From Pseudarthrobacter phenanthrenivorans (lineage in GTDB: Bacteria; Actinomycetota; Actinomycetes; Actinomycetales; Micrococcaceae): a stretch of DNA of 64,000 nucleotides. Within the stretch, counting starts at the first letter, position 1, and each line of letters begins with the position of its first letter. Location: the NCBI RefSeq assembly GCF_000813845.1, contig NZ_JWTB01000003.1:1-64000 (forward strand). The letters run 5' to 3'. Below, one piece after another: positions 26,375 through 36,063 of the stretch. The notes beneath the pieces were generated by a model, which saw only the letters and a program-made list of their open reading frames with translations, was not told where the DNA came from and did not search any database. The position numbers and the translations under genes were made by a program.

Positions 26375-27436
26375 ATGCGTATTGGACTTATTGCCGGACC
26401 ATGGATTCCCATTCCCCCGCTGACGTACGGCGGCATCGAAAGGGTGGTGGACACCCTGGCGCGCGGCTTCGCAGAGGCCGGACACGAGGTCCTGCTCGCG
26501 GCGCCGTCCGAAAGCACCTGCCCCGTGCCGCTGGTAAAGGGGATGCGGCCGGCATGCCGGGATGAGCTCGGCTTGACCATGTCCGAGCTCAGCCACGTGA
26601 TCCGGGCCTACGACGGGCTCAGGGATGTGGACCTGATCCATGACCACACCCTGGCGGGACCGCTCTATGCACGCCGGCCGGCCAACATCCCCGTGGTGAC
26701 CACCATCCACGGTCCGCTCCACCAGGATGCAGAGGACCTCTACCGGGCCATGGCGAAGGACGTGGCCATTGTGGCGATCTCCCGTGACCAGGCGTCGCAT
26801 GCCCCGGAGGTCCCCGTGACCCAGGTGATCCACCACGGCATGGACGTTTCCGCGGTTCCCGTAGGCAATGGCCGCGGTGGCTATCTCTGCTTTGTGGGGC
26901 GCGCCTGCCAGGACAAGGGGTTGTTCGAGGCCATCACCGTCGCCCGGGAGGTGGGCATGCACCTCAAGATCGCCGTCAAGATGCGGGAGCCGGATGAGAT
27001 CCGCTATTTCCGGGAAGTCATCGAACCGATGCTCGGTCCCAACGAGGACTTCGTAGGGGAAGTCGACGATGCCGAGAAGTACCGCTTGATGGGCGAGGCC
27101 ACCGCCTTCCTGAACCCCATCCAGTGGTCGGAACCCTTCGGCCTGGTCATGATCGAGGCGTTGGCCACCGGAACCCCCGTCATCGGCACGAGGATCGGCT
27201 CAGCCCCTGAGATCGTGGAACACGGCCGTACGGGCTTCCTCGGAAAGACCGAGGAACTGCCGGGCTTCGTCGAGGCGGCCGCGTCCCTCAGCCGGGAACG
27301 CTGCCGTGCGTCAGTGAAGGAACGGTTCAGTGCCCAGCGGATGGTGGCGCAGCACCTCAGGCTCTTTGACGACCTGCTGGCCGGGAGATTGCCGGGAGGG
27401 GTTCCGGTTACTCCGCCGGTGCACCAGAATCGTTAA
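26375..27436 (+). CDS. Glycosyltransferase, GT4 family
   Basis: 353 residues from ATG 26375 (GGAGG 6 bases upstream). The N-terminal donor-independent half starts MRIGLIAGPWIPIPPLTYGGIERV, typical for GT-B enzymes. The C-terminal half carries GRACQDKGLFEAI and the conserved EPFGLVMIEALATGTPVIG ... EIVEHGRTGFL nucleotide-sugar-binding block. It is a soluble retaining glycosyltransferase. It forms a probable two-gene operon with the debranching-type enzyme 59 bp downstream, suggesting joint work on an alpha-glucan or a glucosylated storage compound. Confidence 0.9.
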   Translation: MRIGLIAGPWIPIPPLTYGGIERVVDTLARGFAEAGHEVLLAAPSESTCPVPLVKGMRPACRDELGLTMSELSHVIRAYDGLRDVDLIHDHTLAGPLYARRPANIPVVTTIHGPLHQDAEDLYRAMAKDVAIVAISRDQASHAPEVPVTQVIHHGMDVSAVPVGNGRGGYLCFVGRACQDKGLFEAITVAREVGMHLKIAVKMREPDEIRYFREVIEPMLGPNEDFVGEVDDAEKYRLMGEATAFLNPIQWSEPFGLVMIEALATGTPVIGTRIGSAPEIVEHGRTGFLGKTEELPGFVEAAASLSRERCRASVKERFSAQRMVAQHLRLFDDLLAGRLPGGVPVTPPVHQNR

Positions 27437-27495
27437 GGGGCACGGGCGGGCATCGGGCTCCCCGGCAGCATCCAGACTGAGAAGGGAGTCCTTCC

Positions 27496-29676
27496 ATGAC
27501 CGCCTGGAACGAAGACAATGAGGCCTCCGGCTCGGATGTTGGTGCCGTCACCGTGCTGGAAGGCTCCTCGTTTTGCATTTCTGCAGGAACCGGCGACATC
27601 AGTGCTGACGGCGGCACGAACGGCGCGTTTTACCAGGACACCCGGATCGTCTCGGGCTGGGTGCTGCGGATCAACGGCTCACGGCGCGAACCGCTGTCGG
27701 CCCAGAAGGCCCAGCCTTTCGAAGCAACCTTCGTTGGCCGCGCCACGTGGCCGGGAGGCCGGTTCGACAGTCCGCTGGTGGTCCGCCAGGTCCGCCACAT
27801 CGGACCGGGCCTGCAGGACGACATCATCCTGGAGAATTACGCAGCGGAACCCGTTGAATGCGACATCGAGCTGCTTGTGGACGCGGACCAGGCCGACCTC
27901 TTCGAAGTGAAAGGCGGCCGGACCACGGGCCCCGATGACACCACCCGCAGTGTGGTGGACGGAAAGCTCATCATCGAAGCATCCCGCCACGGCCAGCAAC
28001 GCGGCTCCGCCATCGGGGCCAAGGATGCGGAGGTGGGCACCGACGGACTCCGCTTCCGCGTTACCGTCCCGGCCCGCGGCAAGTGGAGCACCAGCGTGAT
28101 TGTGGTGCCGCTGGTCAACGGGGAGGCCCCGGAAAAGCCCTTCACGGAGGGCCAGCTGCCGCACCACCGCGAGGGCGTGCGGCGCCACCTGGCCTGGGAG
28201 GAGAACGTGCCGCGGATCAGCATCGAGGACACCAGTTTCCAGAACGTGCTCAACCGCAGCCAAAGTGACCTCGGTGCCCTGAGGATCTTCGATGCCCACC
28301 ACCCCAACCGCGCGGCAGTCGCGGCGGGTGCGCCCTGGTTCATGGCGCTGTTCGGGCGGGATTCGCTGCTGACGTCCTACATGAGCATGATGGTCAACCC
28401 CAATCTCGCTCTGGGCACGCTGCAGACCCTGGCCGGGATCCAGGGGAAGAAAGTGGACGTGGACTCCGAAGAGGAACCCGGACGCATTCCGCACGAGGTC
28501 CGGCTGGGCGTCACTGCGGGCCTGTCGCTGGGCGGCACCGCGTACTACGGCACGGCCGACGCAACCCCGCTTTTCGTGGCAACCCTGGGCGAGCTGAGCC
28601 GGTGGGGACTGTCCCGCGACGCGATCCAGCCGCTCCTGTCGCACGCCGACCGGGCCCTGGAATGGATCGAAAAATACGGCGACCGCGACGGCGACGGCTT
28701 CGTGGAGTACCTCCGGCCCAACGACCACGGCCTGGTCAACCAGGGCTGGAAAGACTCCTGGGACGGCATCAACTTTGCGGACGGGACCATCGCGGAAGCC
28801 CCCATCGCGCTCTGCGAGGTCCAGGCCTATGTCTATGCTGCCTACCTCGGCAGGTCGCTGCTGGCCCACTGGACCGGGGACCCGGACCTGGAAAAGCACT
28901 GGGCCGACAAGGCCGCAGCCTTCAAGGAGGAGTTCAACCGGAAGTTCTGGCTGCCGGACAAGGGTTACTTTGCGGTGGCACTGGACAAGGACAAACGGCA
29001 CGTCGATGCGCTGACGTCCAACATCGGCCACTGCCTGTGGACGGGCATCGTGGACGAGGACAAAGCCGTGTCCGTCATGGAAAACCTGATGTCCCCTCAG
29101 ATGTTCACCGGCTGGGGCATCCGCACGCTGGCCTCCGACATGGGCGCCTACAACCCGGTCAGCTACCACAACGGCTCAGTGTGGCCACACGACACCGCAC
29201 TGGTGGCTACGGGGCTGATGCGTTACGGGTTCGTAGACGAGGCGAAACGGGTGGCGCTGGGCATCCTCGACGCAGCCCGGCACTTTGATGGCCGGCTGCC
29301 GGAACTGTTCTGCGGGTTCGACCGCGGCGAGTTCCCAGGCCCTGTTCCGTATCCCACCGCGTGCTCCCCGCAGGCGTGGGCGGCGGCGGCCCCTGTGCAG
29401 CTCGCACGGATCCTGCTGCGGTTCGACCCCGTCTTCACCCGCCGGGTGGTGCATCTGGCGCCGATCCTGCCGGAGTCCGTGGGAACCTTCCGGGCTGAAA
29501 ATGTCCTGCTGGACACCAGCAGGGTGACCATCAGTGCCACAGGCTCCAGCGGCACCATCGACGGACTGCCGCCGGGCCTGAAACTGCTGGATGAACCGCG
29601 CCCGCCGCTGGCCTACCCTCTGGAAGAGTCGATGGCAGGCCCGGACATCCGACGGCTGCATCAACCGGAAGCCTGA
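27496..29676 (+). CDS. Amylo-alpha-1,6-glucosidase / glycogen-debranching-type enzyme
   Basis: 726 residues; GGGAG lies 7 bases before the ATG. The first 200 residues are a beta-rich N-terminal domain of the bacterial debranching family (GGTNGAFYQDTRIVSGWVL). From about residue 270 an (alpha/alpha)6 barrel follows: AAGAPWFMALFGRDSLLTSYMSM, DGFVEYLRPNDHGLVNQGWKDSWDGI, and WPHDTALVATGLMRYGF. The acidic residues in FGRDSLL and QGWKDSWDG are candidate catalytic or substrate-binding residues. It would hydrolyse alpha-1,6 branches or related glucosides in the cytosol. It is paired with a GT4 glycosyltransferase. Confidence 0.9.
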   Translation: MTAWNEDNEASGSDVGAVTVLEGSSFCISAGTGDISADGGTNGAFYQDTRIVSGWVLRINGSRREPLSAQKAQPFEATFVGRATWPGGRFDSPLVVRQVRHIGPGLQDDIILENYAAEPVECDIELLVDADQADLFEVKGGRTTGPDDTTRSVVDGKLIIEASRHGQQRGSAIGAKDAEVGTDGLRFRVTVPARGKWSTSVIVVPLVNGEAPEKPFTEGQLPHHREGVRRHLAWEENVPRISIEDTSFQNVLNRSQSDLGALRIFDAHHPNRAAVAAGAPWFMALFGRDSLLTSYMSMMVNPNLALGTLQTLAGIQGKKVDVDSEEEPGRIPHEVRLGVTAGLSLGGTAYYGTADATPLFVATLGELSRWGLSRDAIQPLLSHADRALEWIEKYGDRDGDGFVEYLRPNDHGLVNQGWKDSWDGINFADGTIAEAPIALCEVQAYVYAAYLGRSLLAHWTGDPDLEKHWADKAAAFKEEFNRKFWLPDKGYFAVALDKDKRHVDALTSNIGHCLWTGIVDEDKAVSVMENLMSPQMFTGWGIRTLASDMGAYNPVSYHNGSVWPHDTALVATGLMRYGFVDEAKRVALGILDAARHFDGRLPELFCGFDRGEFPGPVPYPTACSPQAWAAAAPVQLARILLRFDPVFTRRVVHLAPILPESVGTFRAENVLLDTSRVTISATGSSGTIDGLPPGLKLLDEPRPPLAYPLEESMAGPDIRRLHQPEA

Positions 29677-29680
29677 GAGG

Positions 29681-30214
29681 CTACGGCAGGGGCCGCTCCA
29701 GTACAAAGTCATGTTCCACCGTGCTGCCCAGCCGGAAGGACTTGGTTCCCACTTTGCGGAAGCCCGATTTTTCGTAGAAGCGGATGGCGCGGGCATTCTG
29801 GCTGTTGACCCCCAGCCAGGCTCCCGCGCCGCCCAGCGCGGCGGACGCCTCCAGGCTTGCGTGCATCAGCTCAGCGGCGGCGCCAAGCCCGTGGTAGTCG
29901 GGGTGGACGTAGCATTTGCTGATTTCCACGGAGGGCAGCAGGGACAGGACGGAGGCAACGTCCGGGTCCGTGGCGGGCCTGTTCACCAGGAGGCTGTAGC
30001 CGGTGAGGTCCCCGTCTGCGTCGATCGCCAGGATCGTGATGTCCGGATCCGCCAGGTATTCGTTGAAGTGGTCTTCGCTGAGCGTGTTGGCCAGGTGGGC
30101 GGCAATGTCGTCAGGCGACGACGACGGCGGGCAGGCCAGCGGAAAGGTGACGGCCGCCAGCTCGGCGAGGCGGCCGGCGTCGTCTGCTGTTGCTTTGCGG
30201 ATGGTGTGGGTCAT
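29681..30214 (-). CDS. GNAT-family N-acetyltransferase
   Basis: 177 residues with a full GNAT fold. TIRKATADDAGRLAELAA starts the fold, EISKCYVHPDYHGLGAAAELMHASL contains the acetyl-CoA-binding loop (normally Q/RxxGxG/A), and ARAIRFYEKSGFRKVGTKSF closes it. The substrate is unknown. GGAAGAAG precedes the ATG. It lies 30 bp downstream of the 2-hydroxyacid dehydrogenase gene on the same strand and converges with the debranching gene, leaving only 4 bp between stops. Confidence 0.9.
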   Translation of the reverse strand: MTHTIRKATADDAGRLAELAAVTFPLACPPSSSPDDIAAHLANTLSEDHFNEYLADPDITILAIDADGDLTGYSLLVNRPATDPDVASVLSLLPSVEISKCYVHPDYHGLGAAAELMHASLEASAALGGAGAWLGVNSQNARAIRFYEKSGFRKVGTKSFRLGSTVEHDFVLERPLP

Positions 30215-30244
30215 GGTGCTTCTTCCGGGTCGGTTCTTCCCCGC

Positions 30245-31204
30245 TCAGGCGGTGATTTTGCGGATGGGGGAGCCGGCCAGCCACGCGGTGATGTCCTCCA
30301 GGGCGCCGCCGTAGAACTGGCGGTAGCTTTCCTGCGTGACGTAGCCAAGGTGGGGGGACAACACGGTATTCGGGGCGGCAAGGAGCGGGTGCCCGGCCTG
30401 CAAGGGTTCCTGGTCGAAGACGTCCAGGGCGGCGCCGCGGATCCATCCGTTGGTGAGGGCCTTGACCAGGGCATCCTGGTCGACCAGGGGACCGCGGGCG
30501 GTGTTCACCAGGATGCCTTCGGGGCCCAGCAGGCGCAGCTCGGCCTCGCCTACTGTGTTCTCCGACCTCGGGGAGAGCCGCAGGTGGAGGGTGGCGACGT
30601 CGGCGACGGTGAAGAGTTCCTCCTTGGAGACCAGCCGGGCTCCGGCGTCGGCGGCAGCGTCCGCGGTCAGGTTCTGGCTCCAGGCCACCACGTCCATTCC
30701 GAAGGCCTGGCCGTAGGCCGCGATCCGCCGCCCGATCTTTCCCAGCCCCACGATGCCCAGGGTCTTCCCGGCGAGCTCCACGCCGACCGTTGACTGCCAC
30801 GTTCCGGCCCGGAGGGAGTTCTCTTCCGCCGGGAGGTGCCGCGCGATGGCGAGCAGCAGGGCCCAGGTCAGTTCCGGTGCGGCCGTGGGTGAGCCCGCGG
30901 TGCCGCACACGGTCACTCCGTGCTCGGCTGCGGCAGCGAGGTCGATCGCGGCGTTGGCCATTCCGGTGGTGACCAGCAGCTCAAGTGCGGGCAGCTTCTC
31001 GAACACCTCGCGCGGGAACGCCGTCCTCTCGCGCATGGCGATCACCATGGTGGTGTCTGCCAGCGCCGAGACCAGGGCGTCCCGGGAAGGGAACGGCTCG
31101 CGGTAGGAGGTGACGGCCACTCCCTCAGCCTCCAGGGCCGCGAAGTCGGCGAAGCCGTTGGCCACGTCCTGGTAGTCGTCGAGGATGGCAAGGCGGTGCG
31201 TCAT
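30245..31204 (-). CDS. D-2-hydroxyacid dehydrogenase family protein
   Basis: 319 residues from ATG 31204 (GGAGG 6 bases upstream). It has the NAD-binding Rossmann motif GKTLGIVGLGKIGRRIA. The catalytic Arg lies in LRLSPRSENTVG, the Glu in FDQEP and the His in LSPHLGYVT. The substrate-binding domain begins with LAILDDYQDVANGFADF, a variant common in soil actinobacteria. It reduces a 2-keto acid or oxidises a D-2-hydroxy acid; the exact substrate is not deducible. It probably shares a transcript with the GNAT gene. Confidence 0.9.
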   Translation of the reverse strand: MTHRLAILDDYQDVANGFADFAALEAEGVAVTSYREPFPSRDALVSALADTTMVIAMRERTAFPREVFEKLPALELLVTTGMANAAIDLAAAAEHGVTVCGTAGSPTAAPELTWALLLAIARHLPAEENSLRAGTWQSTVGVELAGKTLGIVGLGKIGRRIAAYGQAFGMDVVAWSQNLTADAAADAGARLVSKEELFTVADVATLHLRLSPRSENTVGEAELRLLGPEGILVNTARGPLVDQDALVKALTNGWIRGAALDVFDQEPLQAGHPLLAAPNTVLSPHLGYVTQESYRQFYGGALEDITAWLAGSPIRKITA

Positions 31205-31346
31205 GGGTATCCTCCGCGGGTGCTTCGTCCTGGGCTCAGGTTCATCGTATGGCAGCGCCGGCGGACAGGGCGCCTGAAACTCCAGCACCGCGGGGCGTGA
31301 TAGCAATGGAAGTGATGAATCCACGCCCATTCCCGATTTTGCCGCT

Positions 31347-32540
31347 GTGAGCGGCCGCGTCCTGTCCCGCGTCCCGAAGAGCTGGGTCCTGCTGGCCTGC
31401 ATCGGCCTGCTGGCGCTGAACCTCCGCGGCCCGTTCGTGGCCGTCGCGCCCCTGGTGGGCCCGATGCAGGCGGAACTGCACTTTTCGCCGGTCCTGCTGG
31501 GACTGCTGACCAGCATCCCCGTGCTCTGCTTCTCGCTCGCCGCACCTCTGGCCTCCCTGGCAGCCCGGAAGTTCGGCGCCGAGTTCGCCGTCACGCTGAC
31601 CATCCTGGGCGTGCTCGCCGGGGTGCTGGTCCGCTCTGCGGGAGGACCGGTGCTGGTGGTGGCCGGAACGGTGGTCATCGGTGTGGCCATCACGGTGGGC
31701 AACATCGCGGTGCCGCTGATCATCCGCCGCGATTTTGCCCCGCGGCGGCAGGGGACAGCGATGGGAATCTACACCGCCGCCCTGAACATCGGCTCGTTCC
31801 TGACCTCAGTGGCCATGGCCCCGCTGGCGTCCCTGACGGGCTGGCGGGTTGCCCTCGCGTCCGTGGCGCTCCTGGCCGTGGCCGCGGTGGCGGTGTGGGT
31901 CCTGGCCGTGGGGCCGCGGACCGCATTCCTGGTGGACGGCGGGGACGGGGCAGGGGTGGCAGCGGCCCGGGTTTCCGGCTCGGGCTGGACCACATTCGGG
32001 CTCACCGCAGGATTCGGCGGCCAGGCGTTTTCCTACTACGGCGTTACGGCGTGGCTGCCCAGCTACCTGCACGACGAGCTGGCCATGTCCACGTCCGAGG
32101 CCGGCGCCGCGTCCTCGATCTTCCAGATCCTGGCCATTGTGGGCGGCCTTGGGGTGCCCTTTGCGGCCAAGTACATGAGTACGACGGCGGTGGCGGTCAC
32201 CCTGGGCACGCTGTGGCTTGCCGTTCCCGTGGGGCTGCTCTTCCTGCCGCAGCTGTGGTGGCTGTGGTCCACCTCCGGCGGGATTGCCCAGGGCGGCGGC
32301 ATCACCCTGATCTTCATCGCCATCATCAAGCTCGCCCGCGACCAGGCCTCCGCGGGGCGGATGTCGGCTACGGTGCAGGGCCTGGGCTACTGCCTCGCCG
32401 CCGTCGCGCCGCCGCTCGTGGGCTTCGTCCATGACAGCTCCGGATCGTGGACGCCGGCACTGCTGGTCATCCTGGCTTCCGTGCTGACCTTCTTCGTCAG
32501 CACCACCCTGTCCGTCCGGAAGGTGCCGAAAGGGCGCTGA
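31347..32540 (+). CDS. MFS transporter, CynX/NimT type
   Basis: 397 residues with about 12 transmembrane segments, beginning WVLLACIGLLALNLRGPFVAVAPL, the characteristic NLR-P-V/L pattern of CynX/NimT (cyanate or 2-nitroimidazole transporter) proteins. The substrate is unknown. The start is GTG 31347 with no obvious ribosome-binding site; upstream frames close with a stop, so the start cannot lie much earlier. It is divergent from the 2-hydroxyacid dehydrogenase gene. A terminator hairpin follows at 32599. Confidence 0.87.
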   Translation: MSGRVLSRVPKSWVLLACIGLLALNLRGPFVAVAPLVGPMQAELHFSPVLLGLLTSIPVLCFSLAAPLASLAARKFGAEFAVTLTILGVLAGVLVRSAGGPVLVVAGTVVIGVAITVGNIAVPLIIRRDFAPRRQGTAMGIYTAALNIGSFLTSVAMAPLASLTGWRVALASVALLAVAAVAVWVLAVGPRTAFLVDGGDGAGVAAARVSGSGWTTFGLTAGFGGQAFSYYGVTAWLPSYLHDELAMSTSEAGAASSIFQILAIVGGLGVPFAAKYMSTTAVAVTLGTLWLAVPVGLLFLPQLWWLWSTSGGIAQGGGITLIFIAIIKLARDQASAGRMSATVQGLGYCLAAVAPPLVGFVHDSSGSWTPALLVILASVLTFFVSTTLSVRKVPKGR

Positions 32541-32598
32541 GGCGAGGGCCGTCGTCGTACGTTCCCTGGACGCCCGCTCACTTAGCGCAATAAACACG

Positions 32599-32640
32599 AC
32601 AACGCCGCCCACATTCCTGGGGAAAGTGGGCGGGCGTTGT
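32599..32640. terminator. Bidirectional hairpin between the MFS gene and aceB
   Basis: ACAACGCCGCCCAC pairs with GTGGGCGGGCGTTGT, leaving one bulged base and a 13-base loop. It sits between convergent genes. Confidence 0.65.
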
Positions 32641-32726
32641 GGGTGGTGCTCCGTCGCCGGGCCGGCGCCCCGGATTTCGGGGGGCCTGTTGCGAAGGGCG
32701 TGCCGGCCCGGCGGACGGAAGTCTTG

Positions 32727-34379
32727 CTATGCCGCGGCCAGCTCCTCGACCGTGGCCTTTTCACGGGCCTCGGTCAGGTAGCGGGCGTAGGCGGGGAGGG
32801 TAAGGAAGGACGGGAACTCGCGGCTCAGCGTGACCTCTTCAAAGATGTCGCGGGCGTCCTCGAACCGGTCGCCGTCGAATCGCTCCAGCCGGGCGAATTC
32901 CTCGTCCAGGAGTTCCTCCACCCACTCGTGGCTGATGATCTCTCCGTGGTCGGTGATGGCCCGGGCGTAGATCCACTGCCAGAGCTGGGAGCGGGAGATT
33001 TCGGCGGTGGCGGCGTCCTCCATGAGGTTGTGGATGGCCACCGCGCCGTTGCCGCGCAGCCAGGACTCGATGTAACGGATGCCCACTTCGATGTTGTTCC
33101 GGATGCCCTGCTCGGTGATGGTGCCGGTGGTGGCGGCAACGTCGATCAGGGCGCGGTCGTCCGGGGTGACGTCCTCGCGGAGCCGGTCCAGCTGGTTGGG
33201 CTTGCTGCCCAGGACGCCGTCGAACACCTCACGGCACACGGGCACCAGGTCCGGGTGCGCCACCCAGGAGCCGTCGAAGCCGTCGTTGGCCTCGCGGGTC
33301 TTGTCCGCCCGCACCTTTTCGAGGGCGTTGGCGTTGGCTTCCGGGTCCTTGCGGTTGGGAACTGCTGCAGCCATGCCGCCGATGGCCATGGCGCCGCGCT
33401 TGTGGCAGGCCCGCACGAGCTGTTCGGTGTAGGCACGCATGAACGGCTGCGTCATGGTCACCTGGCCGCGGTCCGGGAGGACGAAACGGGGGCCGCGGGT
33501 GCGGAAGTTCTTGATGAGCGAGAAGATGTAGTCCCAGCGGCCGGCATTCAGGCCCGAGGCGTGGTCGCGCAGTTCGTAGAGGATCTCCTCCATTTCGAAC
33601 GCGGCGGTGATGGTCTCGATCAGCACCGTGGCGCGGATGGTGCCCTGCGGGATGCCGAGCAGGTCCTGGGCCAGGATGAAAATGTCGTTCCACAGCCGGG
33701 CCTCGAGGTGGTTCTCGATCTTCGGCAGGTAGAAGTACGGTCCCTTGCCCTGGGCCAGCAGGCGGCGGGCGTTGTGGAAGAAGAACAGGCCGAAGTCCAC
33801 GATCCCGCCGGCGATCGGCTGGCCGTCAATGAGCATGTGCTTCTCCGGCAGGTGCCAGCCGCGGGGCCGGACCACGATGGTGGGGAGTTCACCGGCGGGC
33901 TTCAGCTTGTATTCCTTGCCCTCTTCGCTGGTGAAGTCGATCCGGCGCTCCAGTGCGTCGGTGAGGTTCAGCTGGCCTTTGATGACGTTCCGCCAGGTGG
34001 GGGTGGAGGAGTCCTCCATGTCAGCGAGCCATACCTTGGCGCCGGAGTTCAGGGCGTTGATGGTCATTTTCTTGTCCACCGGACCGGTGATCTCCACGCG
34101 GCGGTCCTCCAGGCCGGGGGCCGGGGGAGCAACCCGCCAGGACGGATCGTTGCGGATGTGCTCGGTCTCCCGCAGGAAGCGGGGGTCGGCGCCGGCGGCG
34201 ATGTCGGCACGCCGGGTACGCCGTGCCTGCAGCAGCTCCTGCCGCCGCTCGGCGGTGGCCCGGTGCAGCTTGGCAATGAACTCCAGCGCGTCCGGGGTCA
34301 GCACCTCATTCTGCCGGCAAATCGGCTGTGCGGTGAGAGTAATGCCATTGATCGTAAAGCTATCGGTAAAGCTGTTCAT
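32727..34379 (-). CDS. aceB: Malate synthase A
   Basis: 550 residues from ATG 34379, with AAGGAG upstream. Malate synthase A condenses glyoxylate with acetyl-CoA, the second step of the glyoxylate shunt. Typical blocks are [26 protein letters not shown], the [18 protein letters not shown] region, [14 protein letters not shown] and the signature [15 protein letters not shown]. The length is that of the cytosolic A isoform. It lies downstream of aceA on the same strand, separated by a 217-bp gap that holds inverted and direct repeats. Confidence 0.97.
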   Translation of the reverse strand: MNSFTDSFTINGITLTAQPICRQNEVLTPDALEFIAKLHRATAERRQELLQARRTRRADIAAGADPRFLRETEHIRNDPSWRVAPPAPGLEDRRVEITGPVDKKMTINALNSGAKVWLADMEDSSTPTWRNVIKGQLNLTDALERRIDFTSEEGKEYKLKPAGELPTIVVRPRGWHLPEKHMLIDGQPIAGGIVDFGLFFFHNARRLLAQGKGPYFYLPKIENHLEARLWNDIFILAQDLLGIPQGTIRATVLIETITAAFEMEEILYELRDHASGLNAGRWDYIFSLIKNFRTRGPRFVLPDRGQVTMTQPFMRAYTEQLVRACHKRGAMAIGGMAAAVPNRKDPEANANALEKVRADKTREANDGFDGSWVAHPDLVPVCREVFDGVLGSKPNQLDRLREDVTPDDRALIDVAATTGTITEQGIRNNIEVGIRYIESWLRGNGAVAIHNLMEDAATAEISRSQLWQWIYARAITDHGEIISHEWVEELLDEEFARLERFDGDRFEDARDIFEEVTLSREFPSFLTLPAYARYLTEAREKATVEELAAA

Positions 34380-34493
34380 CTCAGTCTCCTTAAAGACGAA
34401 AGGGAAGTTCGACGGCGGGTAGCGGCAGGGTGGCGACTTGGGCACGAGGCCGAGGAGCCGGTGTCGCGGCAGCCTGCGTAAAAGGGGCCCTGC

Positions 34494-34575
34494 GTCCGGC
34501 CTCGGCGAGTTCTACGAGCCCAAGGCCGGACGTGGGGAATAGCAGGCAGAGCGATGCCGGTCCGAAGGCCGGACG
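34494..34575. repeat. Inverted and direct repeats in the aceA-aceB gap
   Basis: GTCCGGCCT (34494-34502) faces AGGCCGGAC (34523-34531). A further direct copy, AAGGCCGGACG, lies at 34565-34575. On the minus strand the inverted pair is followed by GCAGGGCCCCTTTT, so it resembles an attenuator or terminator after aceA and could set the aceA:aceB ratio. Confidence 0.6.
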
Positions 34576-34596
34576 GAAGCGCCGCCGTCGTAAGTG

Positions 34597-35913
34597 TTAG
34601 TGGAACTGGCCCTCTTCGGTGGATCCCACGAGGGCGAGGGTGGACGCGTTCGGGTTGAGCGCCGTGGAGATGGTGTCGAAGTAGCCGGTGCCGACTTCGC
34701 GCTGGTGCTTGGTTGCGGTGTAGCCGCGGGACTCGGAGGCGAATTCCTTTTCCTGGAGTTCGACGTAGGCGCTCATGCCTTCCCGGGCGTAGCCGTGGGC
34801 GAGGTCGAACATCGAGTAGTTCAGGGCGTGGAAGCCGGCCAGGGTGATGAACTGGAACGTGAAGCCCATGGCGCCGAGTTCACGCTGGAACTTGGCAATG
34901 GTGTCGTCGTCCAGGTGCTTGCGCCAGTTGAACGAGGGCGAGCAGTTGTAGGAGAGCATCTGGTCCGGGAACTCGGCCTTGACGGATTCGGCGAACTTGC
35001 GGGCCAGCTCCAGGTCCGGGGTGCCCGTTTCCATCCAGATGAGGTCGGAGTACGGGGCGTAGGCCTTGGCGCGGGCAATGCAGGGTTCGATGCCGTTGCG
35101 GACCTTGTAGAAGCCCTCGGGTGTGCGCTCGCCGGTGATGAATTCCTGGTCCCGTTCGTCGACGTCCGAGGTGATCAGGGTGGCTGCCTCGGCGTCTGTG
35201 CGGGCGATGACGACGGTGGGGGTTCCGGCGACGTCGGCTGCCAGGCGGGCGGCGTTCAGGGTGCGGACGTGCTGCTGGGTGGGGATGAGCACCTTGCCGC
35301 CGAGGTGGCCGCACTTCTTCTCCGAGGCAAGCTGGTCTTCCCAGTGCACGCCGGAGGCGCCGGCCTGGATCATGGATTTCATGAGTTCGTAGGCGTTCAG
35401 CGGGCCGCCGAAGCCGGCCTCGGCGTCGGCGACGATCGGCACCAGCCAGTCCTCGACGGTCTGGATGCCTTCGGAGAACTCGATCTGGTCTGCGCGGAGC
35501 AGGGCGTTGTTGATCCGGCGGACCACGGTGGGAACCGAGTTGGCCGGGTAGAGGGACTGGTCCGGGTAGGTGTGGCCGGAGTTGTTGGCGTCCGCGGCGA
35601 CCTGCCAGCCGGAAAGGTAGATGGCGCGCAGGCCGGCCTTGACCTGCTGCACGGCCTGGTTGCCGGTGAGGGCGCCCAGGGCGTTGGTGTAGCCGCCGGT
35701 CTTGTGCTCCTCGGTGAGCTGCTTCCACAGCTTTTCCGAACCGCGGCGCGCCAGGGTGTGCTCTTCGGAGACGCGGCCGCGGAGACGGACGACGTCGGAG
35801 GCTGAGTAGTCCCGGGTCACACCTTCCCAGCGGGGGTTGGCGGCCCACTCGAGCTCCAGGGCGGCGGCCTGCTGTTCGGGCGTCTGCTGGGTGGGCTCAA
35901 ATGCTGCAGTCAT
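34597..35913 (-). CDS. aceA: Isocitrate lyase
   Basis: 438 residues from ATG 35913 with AAGGAG upstream. Isocitrate lyase cleaves isocitrate to succinate and glyoxylate and permits growth on acetate or fatty acids. The signature [11 protein letters not shown] contains the catalytic Cys (residue 201). Metal-binding blocks [16 protein letters not shown] and HWEDQLASE precede it, and [18 protein letters not shown] lies further on. It is divergent from ramB; both promoters share a 149-bp region rich in palindromes. aceB follows on the same strand. Confidence 0.97.
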   Translation of the reverse strand: MTAAFEPTQQTPEQQAAALELEWAANPRWEGVTRDYSASDVVRLRGRVSEEHTLARRGSEKLWKQLTEEHKTGGYTNALGALTGNQAVQQVKAGLRAIYLSGWQVAADANNSGHTYPDQSLYPANSVPTVVRRINNALLRADQIEFSEGIQTVEDWLVPIVADAEAGFGGPLNAYELMKSMIQAGASGVHWEDQLASEKKCGHLGGKVLIPTQQHVRTLNAARLAADVAGTPTVVIARTDAEAATLITSDVDERDQEFITGERTPEGFYKVRNGIEPCIARAKAYAPYSDLIWMETGTPDLELARKFAESVKAEFPDQMLSYNCSPSFNWRKHLDDDTIAKFQRELGAMGFTFQFITLAGFHALNYSMFDLAHGYAREGMSAYVELQEKEFASESRGYTATKHQREVGTGYFDTISTALNPNASTLALVGSTEEGQFH

Positions 35914-35947
35914 CGTTGATCTCCTTGATTGAGCTCCGGAGGAGGTA

Positions 35948-35977
35948 GGTGGGAACCGCGCCGTTGAGGTTCCCACC
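35948..35977. promoter_or_regulatory. 10-10-10 inverted repeat in the aceA leader
   Basis: GGTGGGAACC and GGTTCCCACC form a perfect inverted repeat around a 10-base centre, 35 bp before the aceA start. It may be an operator for RamB or another regulator, or a leader hairpin. Confidence 0.55.
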
Positions 35978-35995
35978 GGCTTTTCCGGTGCAGTG

Positions 35996-36063
35996 TTTCT
36001 TTCCGTGTGAACTACTTTTCAGTACTTTCAACCGCCTTTCCAGATAAAAAGGGTGGAAAGAAA
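35996..36063. promoter_or_regulatory. aceA/ramB divergent promoter region with flanking inverted repeat
   Basis: TTTCTTTCC (35996-36004) is mirrored by GGAAAGAAA (36055-36063). The AT-rich core between them contains ACTTTTCAGTACTTTCA. In Corynebacterium, RamB binds AAAGTTTGCAAA-like sites; a clear copy is not present, so the true site is uncertain. Confidence 0.4.
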
